A stretch of 64,000 nt of DNA from Pyrus communis. Taxonomy: Eukaryota; Streptophyta; Magnoliopsida; Rosales; Rosaceae. The first letter of the stretch is position 1; every line of letters begins with the position of its first letter. Positions 36,881-46,866 of this stretch are shown piece by piece. The notes below the pieces were generated by a model. That model did not search any database, was not told the DNA's origin, and saw only the letters and a list, made by a program, of their open reading frames with translations. Location of the stretch: contig NC_084813.1 in NCBI RefSeq assembly GCF_963583255.1, positions 1,799,001-1,863,000 on the forward strand, in the 5' to 3' direction. The position numbers and the translations under genes are program-made.

Positions 36881-37727
36881 TAAGAGCAGTTCCAACGTGG
36901 GAACCCTCCCCCCAGGCAATACACTATGCTATCCACCCAGTGAACAGTAAATGCCCTTAATGAACAGTAACTGTCTTTTGCATCTCCACCGTTGCACTTC
37001 AATAACCCTAACAATAGGTAATAAAATATTAGTATTTTTTTATTTATAATTAATATTATATTATTTAATTTGTATCAATTAATATTATATTATTAATTTA
37101 TCTTTTCTTTCGGTAAGCAAAAAGTAACCAAAATTACAACAAATCAAAAGCTTCAGAGTCCTGGTTCCCCATAAATGCAGAGGGAGAGAAAGAGGATGAC
37201 AACAAACCCATTTATTAAACCCCTCCTTGATTTGATCTCTCCCACTCTGATTCCTTATGGGTTTTTTCCTACTTCCCTCATAACCCCGCCGATCGATCTG
37301 CTTTCGGAGAAGAATCAGCCATCGTCGCCGCCATTTTTCTGTTCGACTGGTTCTACAGCATCCTCGCCTCCCTCGGGCCAAGATTCTGTTTCCGGGCCTC
37401 GACAATGTCGGCAAGCCAACCCTCCTCCACATGCTAAAGGACGAGGTTTGACTCTCTTCTCTCCCTCCTCGAATCAAACAGTACCCGGAAGAGTTCGAGA
37501 AATGCATAAGAGATGATGGCTGACGTCGCCCAGACGTCAGCTTTGCGGCGACGTCAGCTTTGCATCATGTGGCCTTCGGGCTCTCGGGCTGGCAACTCCT
37601 GCCCGGCCTCTCCCTCGGGCCTGCTCGGGCTCGCTTGCTAGCACACGCTGGGCTTCATTACTAGGGCTTTTTGGCCCTGTTCCTGCGCTCTTCCCTAGGG
37701 CTGGAGCACACGGTGGAAGTGCTCTAA
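36881..37727. mobile_element. TIR element carrying a SAR1 gene fragment
   Basis: The left end taagagcagttccaacgtgg and the right end, read as its complement ttagagcacttccaccgtgt, match at 16 of 20 positions. The left subterminal region has two 'gaacagtaa' repeats; the right one has 'gacgtcagctttgc' twice and cggg-rich text. I regard it as a non-autonomous DNA transposon, perhaps hAT-like; no certain target duplication was seen. It lies inside the leader of the split copia element. Its cargo is the SAR1 piece described separately. Confidence 0.7.
37333..37505 (+). pseudogene. SAR1: SAR1 small GTPase fragment (5' end), captured
   Basis: The plus strand from 37333 reads FLFDWFYSILASL, then, after a short deletion that shifts frame, AKILFPGLDNVGKPTLLHML followed by KDE up to 37445 and an intron-like GTTTGA. 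SAR1 proteins begin MFLFDWFY.ILASLGLWQKE, followed by the Walker A box GLDNAGKTT. Here the start codon is ATT, about seven codons are missing after ASLG, and the P-loop reads GLDNVGKP. A further stretch (YPEEFEK, about 37481-37505) may be the next exon. In COPII coat assembly SAR1 is the GTP switch; this piece cannot work. The antisense frame 37085-37507 is a shadow. Confidence 0.82.
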
Positions 37728-37947
37728 AAGCCCTTGAATTTTGTAGAAGATCCTTCTCAGAAAGCCGGAATTACATCTCGAGTGCGTTGTATCACGTTCA
37801 ACAAAGAAAAATTAAATTAAATCAATAGCATGTAGATTAATTCAATAAAATAATAAATCAATCATAGAAAGAATGATTAAAACGTAATACTCCTGTGATT
37901 GAAGATCAAACTCTCTTTAGCGCAGCATAAAAAACGTGTTGATAACG

Positions 37948-38214
37948 TGTTGTAGACATAATTTACTGAACAATTATGAAGGTCATAGAGAGAGGGGTGC
38001 GGCAATAGTACAGAGAAAAGAGAGATGTGTAATTGTCGGTGTGTTCTATTCCACCCCATTATGCCATTATTTATTGTAATAGGGAAGGTTAATTCCTTAC
38101 GCTTTTAGGATTACAATTCTTAATAGGTCATCAACTCCTAATAGGATATGAGAGATATTTCAAGATATATTGGGATTTACACAATTACATTCCTAATCTA
38201 ATAGGATTGCAACA
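37948..38214 (-). mobile_element. 5' LTR of the split copia element
   Basis: On the minus strand it begins TGTTGCAATCCTATTAGATT and ends at TACAACA, followed by CGTTATCAACACG (37947-37935), the likely primer-binding region. It pairs with 19330-19597. About 170 bases of leader (37770-37934) remain attached before the TIR element interrupts it. Confidence 0.85.
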
Positions 38215-38381
38215 GTATCTACATTAATCATAATACATGCAATTTAAAAGTTAATTAAGAAATGTACAAAAAATAGGAGTATGTTAAAAACGTACGTATG
38301 TATGTATTTGATACATATATTATAAGTGAATTTTGACACACCCCGATCGAAATCAAGACGTGCTGGCCGTCACGTTAAATT

Positions 38382-38668
38382 ATCACATCCCGGCCCGGGT
38401 CCCCATCACATCCCAGGCCCGCTCCACCACTGTAGCACGATATTGTCCGTTTTGGGCCCCGACCACACCCCCACGGTTTTGTTTTTGGGAACTCACACGA
38501 GAACTTCCCGATAGGTCACCCATCCTGTGAATGAGTTGCACGCTACTCGCTTAACTTCGGAGTTTTGATGGAACCCGAAACCAGTGAGCTCCCAAAAGGC
38601 CTCGTGCTAGGTAGAGATGGAAATATACATATAAGGATCACTCCCCTGGGCAATGTGGGATGTCACAC
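38382..38668 (-). mobile_element. Cassandra TRIM solo LTR
   Basis: On the minus strand it opens TGTGACATCCCACATTGCCC, continues through a 5S rRNA-like segment and the 'gttcccaaaaacaaaaccg' block, and ends in a CGGGCCGGGATGTGA-like terminus. This is the Cassandra LTR, known for carrying a 5S RNA promoter. No second LTR is present here. To its left, 38334-38381 begins tgacacaccccgatcg, matching the terminus of the gypsy solo LTR at 52591, so a scrap of gypsy LTR borders it. Confidence 0.85.
38495..38590 (-). promoter_or_regulatory. 5S rRNA-like segment with internal Pol III promoter boxes
   Basis: The minus strand contains the A box region CCGAAGTTAAGCGAG and the C box region AGGATGGGTGACC followed by GGGAAGTTCTCGTG, in the order and roughly the spacing of plant 5S rRNA. 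The intervening part differs from 5S. It belongs to the Cassandra LTR and is not a cellular 5S gene. Confidence 0.85.
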
Positions 38669-39089
38669 TTGAACTAGAAATGTTTACTTTTAAAGGTGGA
38701 AAACTTGAACTTGGAATGTTTATTTTATTGTGATTCTAGTTGGAATTGTTAAGCTTTGAATTTTTTTAAATACTTAAAATTTGAAATGTTTACTAAAAAA
38801 AACCGAACCAAACTAAAAGGGAACAAAGAAAACAGAAAGAAAAACTGAACCGAACTAAACAGTTACTTCAATTTGGTTTTTGGTTTCAGCAAAAAACAAA
38901 AATGAACCAAACGAACCTAACCCATTCGGATATATGATGACATATAAATTTTCTTTGAATATTTTCCATAAAAGTGGTTAGATTTTCATATTTAATATTC
39001 AAATTAATAATTTAAGTAAAGATGCATAAATTAAGAAATTTAATAAAAGTTGAAAATTAGAAAAATTGGACTAAATCCAACAACTTAAA
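38669..39089. other. AT-rich spacer, nothing recognised
   Basis: No coding region or terminal repeat seen. Contains repeated 'acttgaact(t)g/agaaatgttta' motifs near 38670-38740. Confidence 0.4.
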
Positions 39090-39310
39090 TTTGCAAGTGG
39101 CACTTTATCACAATGGTGGAAAAGTGTTGAGTCCTTGTATGACGGTGTAAGTTCAAACCCTATGTGTATAATTGTATTTTCAGTGTTTGATGGTAGCCAC
39201 GATGAGGTACATTTAGAAGTGGGAGATTCTTATGGTGGTGACGGCGATCTGGTACATGAGGGAGTGAAAATGGAGTCATGCCGCCAAGCAAGGGAGGTGG
39301 TCGGTGAGAA
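39085..39310 (+). mobile_element. Possible SINE
   Basis: The segment ggtggaaaagtgttgagtcc and the following ggtgtaagttcaaaccc (B-box-like, compare GGTTCRANNCC) resemble tRNA-derived SINE heads. The A box is not convincing and no target repeats were defined, so this is tentative. The open frame 39135-39317 has no domain. Confidence 0.35.
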
Positions 39311-40089
39311 AGAGTAGGCGGAAGGCTAAGGGTCGGAGGTGGAAGACAATGAAACGACTTTTGAATTGCCTATTAATTTTGATTTTGATTTCTCATATTT
39401 TATTCAAGTAATTCATTTAACCGGGATCCATATTACAACTTGAGCAAGTAGAATTCCAAGTGTATGGCGAGTCTGGGTGGACTTGCTTTTTGAGCGAGTC
39501 TACCTGGTATTTTCCTTTTTTTTTTTTTTTTAAACCAAAAATATTATCTGCACTAATAGAATGGAAGAGTGAGATAAACTTCACAATAGGTTAGCAATAA
39601 TTTAATTCAAATTCGTCTTTGACAAGAATTGAAATTATGACATCTTACTTACAGGTAAAGAGGAATAATACTAGATTGTAACACAGAGTGCCAATGTTTT
39701 CTAATTTTTAAACCTAAATTAAAGTACCCAACAATGAATGATTAATTATGACACTGGCCCTCCCTAATGATTTTGTGGTGTAGATTCTCATGCTATAAGA
39801 TAGCATTTTCCATAAAGAAAAGTGAGACTTTCTATGAACTATCCGCTAGTTCATGCTTTTGACACTGTTTTACAATGTGAGCATAGTTATTATGCCAGAA
39901 ACATGGTAGAGAGTCTAGAGAGAATCTCCTTAGCATTTCTCATGCATAAAATGTATGTAGTGAACGTCATAATAGAAGCATATCAGCTGAATTGATTATG
40001 GACATCAACAAATACAATAATAAGGACGACGTGGAGTGTCCTTTAGCTAGGATAGGAATTGAGAGAGATGTTTATTTATTAATTAATAC
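39311..40089 (-). other. Intron 2 side of the MYB10-like gene, no exon 3 found
   Basis: This lies downstream of exon 2 on the minus strand, beginning with a GTATTAATT donor at 40089. I searched by eye for the third exon (W-S-L-I-A, GRLPGRTAN, KNYWNT) and did not find it here or further left. The sequence is AT-rich with no open coding stretch. Confidence 0.5.
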
Positions 40090-40504
40090 CTGTTTCCTAA
40101 AAGCTTGTGAAGCCTAATCATAGGATCTACTTCATCCTCTGTGAAGTCCCCTCTCTTAATATTTGGCTTTAGATAGTTCAACCATCTTAATCTGCAGCTC
40201 TTCCTGCACCTGTTTAAGCCTGCATATACACAATGCAAAGTTTATAACATCTTTCTACGTACTGCGAATATGTCTGCAATGTGTTTTCTTGAGGAAGTGT
40301 CCGATGTGGGACTGTCCGTCTCCGCGTGGCCACGCATTAGCATGTTCTAAAGCATTAAATAAGCAGAACATCCGACTCGAAACGAATTGGCAGAGGTCTT
40401 AGAATGAAATACTGTGAAATGCTTTACTAGCAATACACATATCCATGTTTCAAAGTTATATATACACGTTGACATACATACCTGCTTTGTAAGGAAGTTG
40501 GTGC

Positions 40505-40997
40505 TGTTATCCATATTGTTTGTATGATCAAAACACAAGACATACATTTATATAAAATTTATATGAGGCACTTACTTGTTGAAGGTGCAGCAGCCATGCA
40601 AACAATGCGTGATTGAGAGAACACCAATTATGGTACGTTTTTCCGTGATCAAGAGAAAACACCAAATCTTCCACGAACTCCTAACTTGATGACAATGCTC
40701 TATGGGAAGCCTTAGTTGTCGTGTCTAGGGTTATCAGGGACCGGTGTTTATATACTAGCCAAAAAGTCTTAGATTCCGTCCATAAGGGAAAACTAAAACT
40801 CTCCTTTCTTGGCTCTCAAGTAAAATATCATAATCATATATTATCAAGGATTCAATCAAAACCTACTTATATTGTAAGACACTTAATGTAGGGTTGATAT
40901 AAGGAAATCAAATCGCAACTTAACTGATCTCCAACTTATCATTCCTATTACATATAGTAGACCATTTATGGTTGATTTATGTTGAATAAATCCAACA
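40505..40997 (-). mobile_element. 3' LTR of the MYB-inserted copia element
   Basis: Full copy, bordered by the purine tract on its right side and the GGTGC repeat and MYB exon 1 tail on its left. A TATA-like TATATAAA on the minus strand lies near 40745-40752. Confidence 0.93.
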
Positions 40998-41310
40998 TTC
41001 TCCCACTTGGTCTACTAATTGAAATGATCATGCTTCAAAACATATGTCGGAGGTCATTGTTTCTTTAATGGCCATATCACTGCGATCCAATCCCATCCTT
41101 AATTCAAATTTCTGTCAAATGGACTTATCAATGTAGGATTAACAAGGTTGTAAATATATTTCATTTCAGAACCTTCATAGTCACATACACTGAGTCAACC
41201 ATTCACATGAAAACCATCAGATTATGATCTAGAGATGAACTTTAACTCAAGAACTGTCTTACTCTGTATCATCTCAGGTTTACTTTATCGTAACTTTCAT
41301 AAGTCACACC

Positions 41311-41505
41311 TTATGTTTTTAAACGGTCTACATGTTTACCAATGCAAACTTTTTACCATTCCAAAGTCACTCTTATGCTTTTAAGCAGTCCACATGTTTG
41401 CCAATGCAAACCTTTTATCATTCCAAAATGACACGTTATGCCTTTCAAGCATTCTGCATGTTTTCCAACGCAAACTTTTATTATTCTAAAATAAACTTAT
41501 GCCAA
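41311..41505. repeat. 62-base tandem repeat, 3 copies, between pol and 3' LTR
   Basis: Units begin ttatg(t/c)(t/c)tt at 41311, 41373 and 41436 and share the pattern cacatgtttgccaatgcaaa. They lie in the untranslated part of the copia element, left of the pol end. The plus-strand frame 41332-41514 is a by-product of the repeat. Confidence 0.85.
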
Positions 41506-41661
41506 AAGAATTAAATATGCATGCATTATTTGAACACAAATAATTAAAAAACAATCTTTATTCAAACCCAACCTCGGAAACAAACCACATCTCAAAAGTC
41601 AAGGCTCAATGAGTTTAGCTCACTTATTTTACTGCAACTAAAAAACAGTTTTCTACTCCCA

Positions 41662-43139
41662 CTAACTCAACATATCAAAGTTTGAGATCAATCCCATATT
41701 TTCTACATGCTTCTTGAAAGACATGACTGAAAGTGGCTTGTTCAAGGGATCTGTAAGCATTGATGTAGTATCAATATAGCTGATCTTTATGAACCTTTGC
41801 TTAATCTTTTCCCTAATCAACTTGTATTTGAAATGCATGTGTTTGGTCCTAGAAGACCTCTTGTTGTTCTTTGAATAGAAAACTGCAGCAGTATTGTGAC
41901 AATATTGACAACTCTCATTCCCTCTATAAACTTTCGAATCCATACTGCCGGGGAAGTAGCTTCAAAACAGGCCATGTATTCTGCCATCATGCTAGATGTA
42001 TCTATGTCCTTTTGTTTCATACTTTTCCACGAGATTGCACCTCCCACCATCATGAAAATGTAGCTAGAGGTTGATTTCAATGAGTCTTGACATTCTGCAA
42101 AATCTGAATCACAGTAGCCAACCAACTCAAGCTTGTCACTTCTCCTGTATACCAACTTATAGTCTTTGGTTTTCTGCAAATATCTGAGCACCTTCTTTGT
42201 TGCAATCCAATGAGCATGTCTAGGATTCGACTGATAACTCCCCAGCAAACTCAATACAAAAGCAATGTCAGGTCTGGTGCATACTTGTACATACATTAGG
42301 CTCCCTACGACTGAAGCATATGGTTTATCATTCATCTCAAGCTTTTCAGCTTCAGTTTTGGGACTTTGCAGTTTACTCAACTTATCCCCTTTTGTTACTG
42401 GTACATCACAGCCACTGCATGTTGACATATTGAACCTCTTGAGTATTTTCTCAATATACCCCTTCTGTGATAGCCCAAGTAGTCCTCTGTTTTTGTCACG
42501 AGTGATTTCGATTCCTAAGACATAAGAGGCTTCACCCATGTCCTTCATCTCAAAGTTGGCACTGAGAATTATTTTAGTTTCATGCAACAAGGTCAGGTTA
42601 CTGCTTGCTATGAGAATATCATCCACGTAAAGCACCAATATGGTGAAGTGTCTCTCACTGGATTTAAAATATATACACTCATCTTCAGAATTCTCAATAA
42701 AACCATGTGATTGCATGACTTCATCAAACCTTAAGTACTATTGTCGTGAGGCCTGTTTTAGGCCATAAATCGACTTCTTGAGTTTGCAGACCAATTCCTT
42801 ACCATCTGCATCAATGAATCCTTCAGGTTGTCACATATAAATTTCTTCCTCCAAAATGCCATTTAAGAATGCAGTTTTTACATCCATTTGATGTAAATGA
42901 AGGTCATAGTGAGCCACCAAAGCCATTACAAACCTGAATGAATCTTTTGTTGAGATTAGTGAAAATGTCTCAATGTAATCAATTCCCTCTTGTTGAGTGT
43001 ATCCCTTGGCTACAAGTCTAGCCTTAAATCTTTCAATTTCTCCCTTGGAGTCCTTCTTGGTCTTATATACCCACTTACATCCAATCGGTTTTGCTCCCTT
43101 TGGTAACACTGCAACTTCCCACACTTTATTCTTTTTCAT
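41662..43139 (-). pseudogene. Copia reverse transcriptase-RNase H of the MYB insertion
   Basis: RT starts at 43139 (LPKGAKPIGCKWVYKTKKDS, ARLVAKGYTQQEGIDYIETF, QMDVKTAFLNGILEEEIYM), breaks at a stop near 42830, and resumes at 42716 with the catalytic box intact (LVLYVDDILIASSNLTLLHE). RNase H follows: YCDSDFAECQDSLKSTSSYI, DTSSMMAEYMACFEA; a frameshift near 41900 moves the end to the frame 41662-41943 (NTAAVFYSKNNKRSSRTKHM, then IDTTSMLTDPLNKPL). At least two breaks disable it, yet all motifs are close to consensus, so decay is slight. Confidence 0.9.
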
Positions 43140-43169
43140 GGATTCAAGTTCACTCTACATGGCTTTCAC

Positions 43170-44919
43170 TCACTCTTCTTCCTGCAATCCACTTATAGCC
43201 TCTTTATAAGTTGCAGGTTCACCAATATTAATATCTGCTTCACTCAAATACAGCACAAAATCATTTGAGATGGCTGACTTCCTCAGTCTTGTAAATTTTC
43301 GAAGCGCAGGTGCAAAGACTTCAGGAATTGGTTCTGTAACTTGTACCGGTTCATGTAGAGCATCATTAGTGACATTCGGTTCTTCCATGTTGCCTATGGT
43401 ATCATCAGTGGCATCCATTAAATTATTTTGCAGAACATTCTCAGTATCCTCAGTAACTTGTGGCAAGAGAAGATTGTGGCTTATGTTTGAAGTCTGCATA
43501 CCAGTGTCTTCTACATTTTCTTGTAAATTAGATTCATCTTGTTCTTCAAAAACCAAGCTGTGATTTGAGACTCCCTCTGTTATCTCTTCTATGAACTTCA
43601 CTTTATTTGTCTCAATGAAATGCATAGAATTTCTAGGACAATAAAATCTATATCTCTTGGTTCTCGGTGGATAACCAATGAAATAGCAACTTATAGTTTT
43701 GGGATCTAACTTCTTTTCCTGAGGATTATATGCCCTTGCTTCTGCTTTACATCCCTATATTCTCAAATGTAACAAGCTAGGCTTTCTGTTGTTCCAAAGT
43801 TTGAAGGGTGTTGAAGTGACAGACTTGCTTAGTGCCCTATTGCAGATATAGTTTGCAGTTTTAATTGCATCACCCCATAGAAACATTGGCAAGTTGATAT
43901 AACTCATCATACTTCTTACCATATCCTTCAACGTACGATTCTTTCTCTCAGAGACACCATTCTATTGTGGTGTTCCAGGATTTGTATATTGAGCTACAAT
44001 TCCTTCACTTTGCAGATAAAGTGCAAAAGGTCTTGGATTTCTTCCATGTTCAATGTATCTTCCATAGTATTCACCACCTCTGTCAGACCTCACAGTTTTG
44101 ATTTTCTTATCCAACTGTTTTTCAACTTCAACCTTGTAAATTTGAAAACATTCAGAGCACTGGACTTCTCAGTAAGCAAATATAAGCAACAATATCTTGA
44201 ATGGTCATCTATGAATGTTATGAAGTATCTATAACCATCATACGTAGGCGTAAGGAAAGGACCACATATGTCAATGTGTATATGAGCTCTAGTAATCCAT
44301 TACTTCTGATTGCATCTTTCTTGTGTGAACTCACCATTTTTCCTTTAATGCATTCAATAAATGTAACTGGATTATCAAACTCAAGTGGTGGAAGTATGCC
44401 ACTTTTACTTAGGTTCTTTATTCTCTCAATTGAAATATGCCCTAATCTTTTGTGCCAAAGAGTGGAGGAAGTCTCATTTTGATTTATTCTCTTTTGTCCG
44501 ACCATGTGTGCTACATGTTTTGACTCTTTGCAATTTAGTCTAAACATCCCACCAACATTCAAACCATTTCCAACAAGTTGAGAATTTTTATAGATCGAAA
44601 AGCCACTGTCATTTATTGAAAATACAAAATTCTTCATAACTAGCTGACTAACTGATACTAGATTCCTTCGAATTAAAGGTACATAGCACACATTCTCAAG
44701 GTCTAATGTAAAACCAGACTGTAACTTTATTCTAACTGTTCCGATGAACTTAATAGCAACTCTTCCTCTATTCCCAACGATCACTGAGACTTCATCCCTT
44801 CTTGGCACTCTCTTGCTTATGAATCCCTGTAATGAATTTGTCACATGTATTGAAGCACCACTGTCAATCCACCAAGAATCCCTAGCATATTCAATATCAT
44901 TTGTTTCAAAATCCACCAA
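43170..44919 (-). pseudogene. Copia protease-integrase of the MYB insertion
   Basis: The frame 44919-44218 holds the protease active site in DSWWIDSGASIHVTNSLQGF and the GAG-pre-integrase part (LWHKRLGHISIERIKNLSKS). Integrase continues from about 44220 down to 43640 in broken frames; the plus strand at 44030-44110 encodes, on the complement, the region KTVRSDRGGEYYG, which includes the second catalytic Asp. 43625-43170 is the low-conservation linker before RT, with many Glu/Asn residues. Stops near 44218, 43970 and 43750 interrupt the protein. Confidence 0.85.
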
Positions 44920-45809
44920 GAATCCCTAGCATATTCAATATTATTTGTTTCAAAACAAACTAAAACTTCACCTTTAAAAATCATAACATTACCTTTCCCC
45001 TTGCCACTGTCAATCCACTTTTTGTATTTCTGGCAATGTCTTTTCATGTGGTCAGGTTTCTTGCAGAAAAAACACTTGCCTTTGACAGCTTTGGAACCCT
45101 TGTTTGCACCTAGCTTGGAGTGATTCGATGCCCCCTTGTTGTAATCTTGCCTTGCAGTATTATTATGGTGGTCAGTCACTATATTCACTTTCTTTTCAAA
45201 AATTTCCTGCCTTATATGTTGCTCCTCATGCACACAGATCGCAATCAGTTCATTCAGACTCCACTTTTCCTTTTGTGCATTGTATGTGCTTTTCAGTTGT
45301 GAATATTCATTTGGCAACGAGATAAGTGCCACATGAACTAAGAAAGGATCACTCATAGGGACCTTGAGAGAATTTAATTTTGCACCAATATCTAGCAGTT
45401 CTAATATATGCTCACTTACATAACCTATACCATTATACCTTTTGGACATGAGCTCATTCATGAGATTCCCAGTTTCTGCCTTAGCTGATTCCTTGAATTT
45501 TTCATCAATAAATGCCAAGAACTCCTTGGCATTCTCGGACTTAGGGATGCCACCTCTCACTGTATCAGACATGGACTTCTTGATTACCAAGAGAGCAATT
45601 CGATTAACCTTCTGCCACTTTTCATATTTTTCTTTGACATCAACTGTAGCATCTGCAGCAGGTTCTAGAGGAGAATCTTCCCTTGTTGCCATGTTTAAAT
45701 CCATTAATCCCAGACAGATTTCCAAGTCTTGTTTCCATTTTTTGTAGTTTGTTCCACTTAGGGTTTGAACAGTGTTCACAGCATTAATATATACACAACA
45801 TGCAAGCAT
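44841..45809 (-). pseudogene. Copia gag of the MYB insertion
   Basis: Open from the ATG at 45809 to 44841. It includes LSGTNYKKWKQDLEICLGLM, the helical gag body (FLAFIDEKFKESAKAETGNL, LNELIAICVHEEQHIRQE), and an intact zinc knuckle CFFCKKPDHMKRHCQKYKKW of CX2CX4HX4C type. It runs into the duplicated segment at 44868-44955, which shifts frame, so gag is separated from protease. The gag alone appears usable; whether the initiating Met is this one or a later MATREDS is uncertain. Confidence 0.85.
44868..44955. repeat. 44-base tandem duplication at the gag-protease junction
   Basis: The unit tccaccaagaatccctagca (start 44868) repeats at 44912 with one base difference. It encodes FETN(D/N)IEYARDSWWI on the minus strand. 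As 44 is not a multiple of three, the duplication throws the downstream protease out of frame with gag. Confidence 0.95.
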
Positions 45810-45849
45810 TGATTAAACCAATCCCAAAACTTTATAAAAATGAAATTGA

Positions 45850-46045
45850 TCCAACACTTGTGAGCAAGATGAATCAATATGTTTTCTGACACTGATTTAT
45901 GTGTTATACCAATTACCTTCATGCTAATTCCCAACACTTATGAGCAAGATGAGAACCTTCACTACTGATATAGCACACAAATCATGTCATACCATTCATA
46001 TATGATCCAGAAAACAATGATCAACACTTGTGAGCAAGAAGAACA
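45850..46045. repeat. Dispersed motif in the copia 5' leader
   Basis: The motif caacactt(g/a)tgagcaaga occurs three times, near 45853, 45931 and 46022, about 80-90 bases apart, between the primer site and gag. It could be a remnant of a tandem array. No function can be read from it. Confidence 0.7.
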
Positions 46046-46353
46046 GTCTCTATATCATATATTGAATGCAATTTTATGAACAACAACTTTACTACATGAT
46101 TCAATCTCTCATGACAAACGGCTGTAGCTTGAATATATGATTAACTGAATTATGCAGATGATGTCCATATCAACCTTATAAGTACCAAAGTACTAATGAT
46201 CATGCAGAACAGTTAAAACTGACATGAATTAGAAACTATGCAAACACTGAATGTTTTCAACAGTCATCAAATATAGTTATAACTTTATACATGCATGTTG
46301 ATCAATCGAAAACATATGAGGTATAGATTTATTTTTGGTTTTAACCATACAAA

Positions 46354-46370
46354 CAATGGCTCTGATACCA
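46354..46370 (-). other. Primer-binding site (tRNA-Met type)
   Basis: TGGTATCAGAGCCATTG on the minus strand, two bases inside the 5' LTR, complementary to the 3' end of initiator tRNA-Met as in many plant copia elements. Confidence 0.9.
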
Positions 46371-46372
46371 AT

Positions 46373-46866
46373 TGTTATCCATATTGTTTGTATGATCAAA
46401 ACACAAGATATACATTTATATAAAATTTATATGAAGCACTTACTTGTTGAAGGTGCAGCAGCCATGCAAACAATGCGTGATTGAGAGAACACCAATTCTA
46501 GTGCGTTTTTCCGTGATCGAGAGAAAACATCAACTCTTCTGCGAACTCCTAGCTTGATGACAATGCTCTATGGGAAGTCTTAGTTGTCGTGTCTAGGGTT
46601 AGCAGGGACCGATGTTTATATACTAGCCAAAAAATCTTAGATTCCGTCCATAAGGGAAAACTAAAACTCTCCTTTCTTGACTCTCAAGTAAAATATCATA
46701 ATCATATATTATCAAGGATTCAATCAAAACCTACTTATAATGTAAGACACTTAATGTAGGGTTGATATAAGGAAATCAAATCACAACTTAACTGATCTCC
46801 AACTTATACATTTCTATTACATATATTAGACCATTTATGGTTGATTTATGTTGAATAAATCCAACA
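46373..46866 (-). mobile_element. 5' LTR of the MYB-inserted copia element
   Basis: Full copy, joined on its right to MYB exon 1 through GGTGC (46867-46871). Differs from the other LTR by scattered single bases, including one extra base near 46810. Confidence 0.93.

Larger units (their letters stand above)
19330..38214 (-). mobile_element. Old Ty1/copia element split by three nested insertions
   Basis: LTRs of 268 bases (19330-19597) and 267 bases (37948-38214) begin TGTTGCA and end TACAACA or TATAACA on the minus strand. A polypurine tract (caagggggag, 19598-19607) precedes the left, 3' LTR; a primer-site-like stretch CGTTATCAACACG (37935-37947) follows the right, 5' LTR. Flanks are GTATT (19325-19329) and GTATC (38215-38219), a target duplication with one change. 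In between lie remnants in the right order: leader and gag (right), integrase, RT, RNase H (left). Insertions at 20584-30050, 32904-34780 and 36881-37727 account for about 12.2 kb, leaving about 6.7 kb of original element. Confidence 0.85.
40505..46866 (-). mobile_element. Ty1/copia element inserted in MYB exon 1, TSD GGTGC
   Basis: LTRs are 40505-40997 (493 bases) and 46373-46866 (494 bases), near-identical by eye, beginning TGTTGGATTTATTCAAC and ending GGATAACA on the minus strand. Target repeats GGTGC lie at 40500-40504 and 46867-46871. The primer site TGGTATCAGAGCCATTG (46370-46354, complementary to initiator tRNA-Met) and the purine tract CCAAGTGGGAGAA (41010-40998) are both in place. 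The total is 6362 bases. Similar LTRs suggest recent insertion, but gag and pol have several frame breaks, so it may have moved with help or decayed afterwards. Confidence 0.95.

Noticed and set aside
37085..37507. 140-codon minus-strand frame
   Set aside because: It is antisense to the SAR1 fragment and has no domain of its own.
38495..38590. Cellular 5S rRNA gene
   Set aside because: Only the promoter part matches and it is embedded in a Cassandra LTR.
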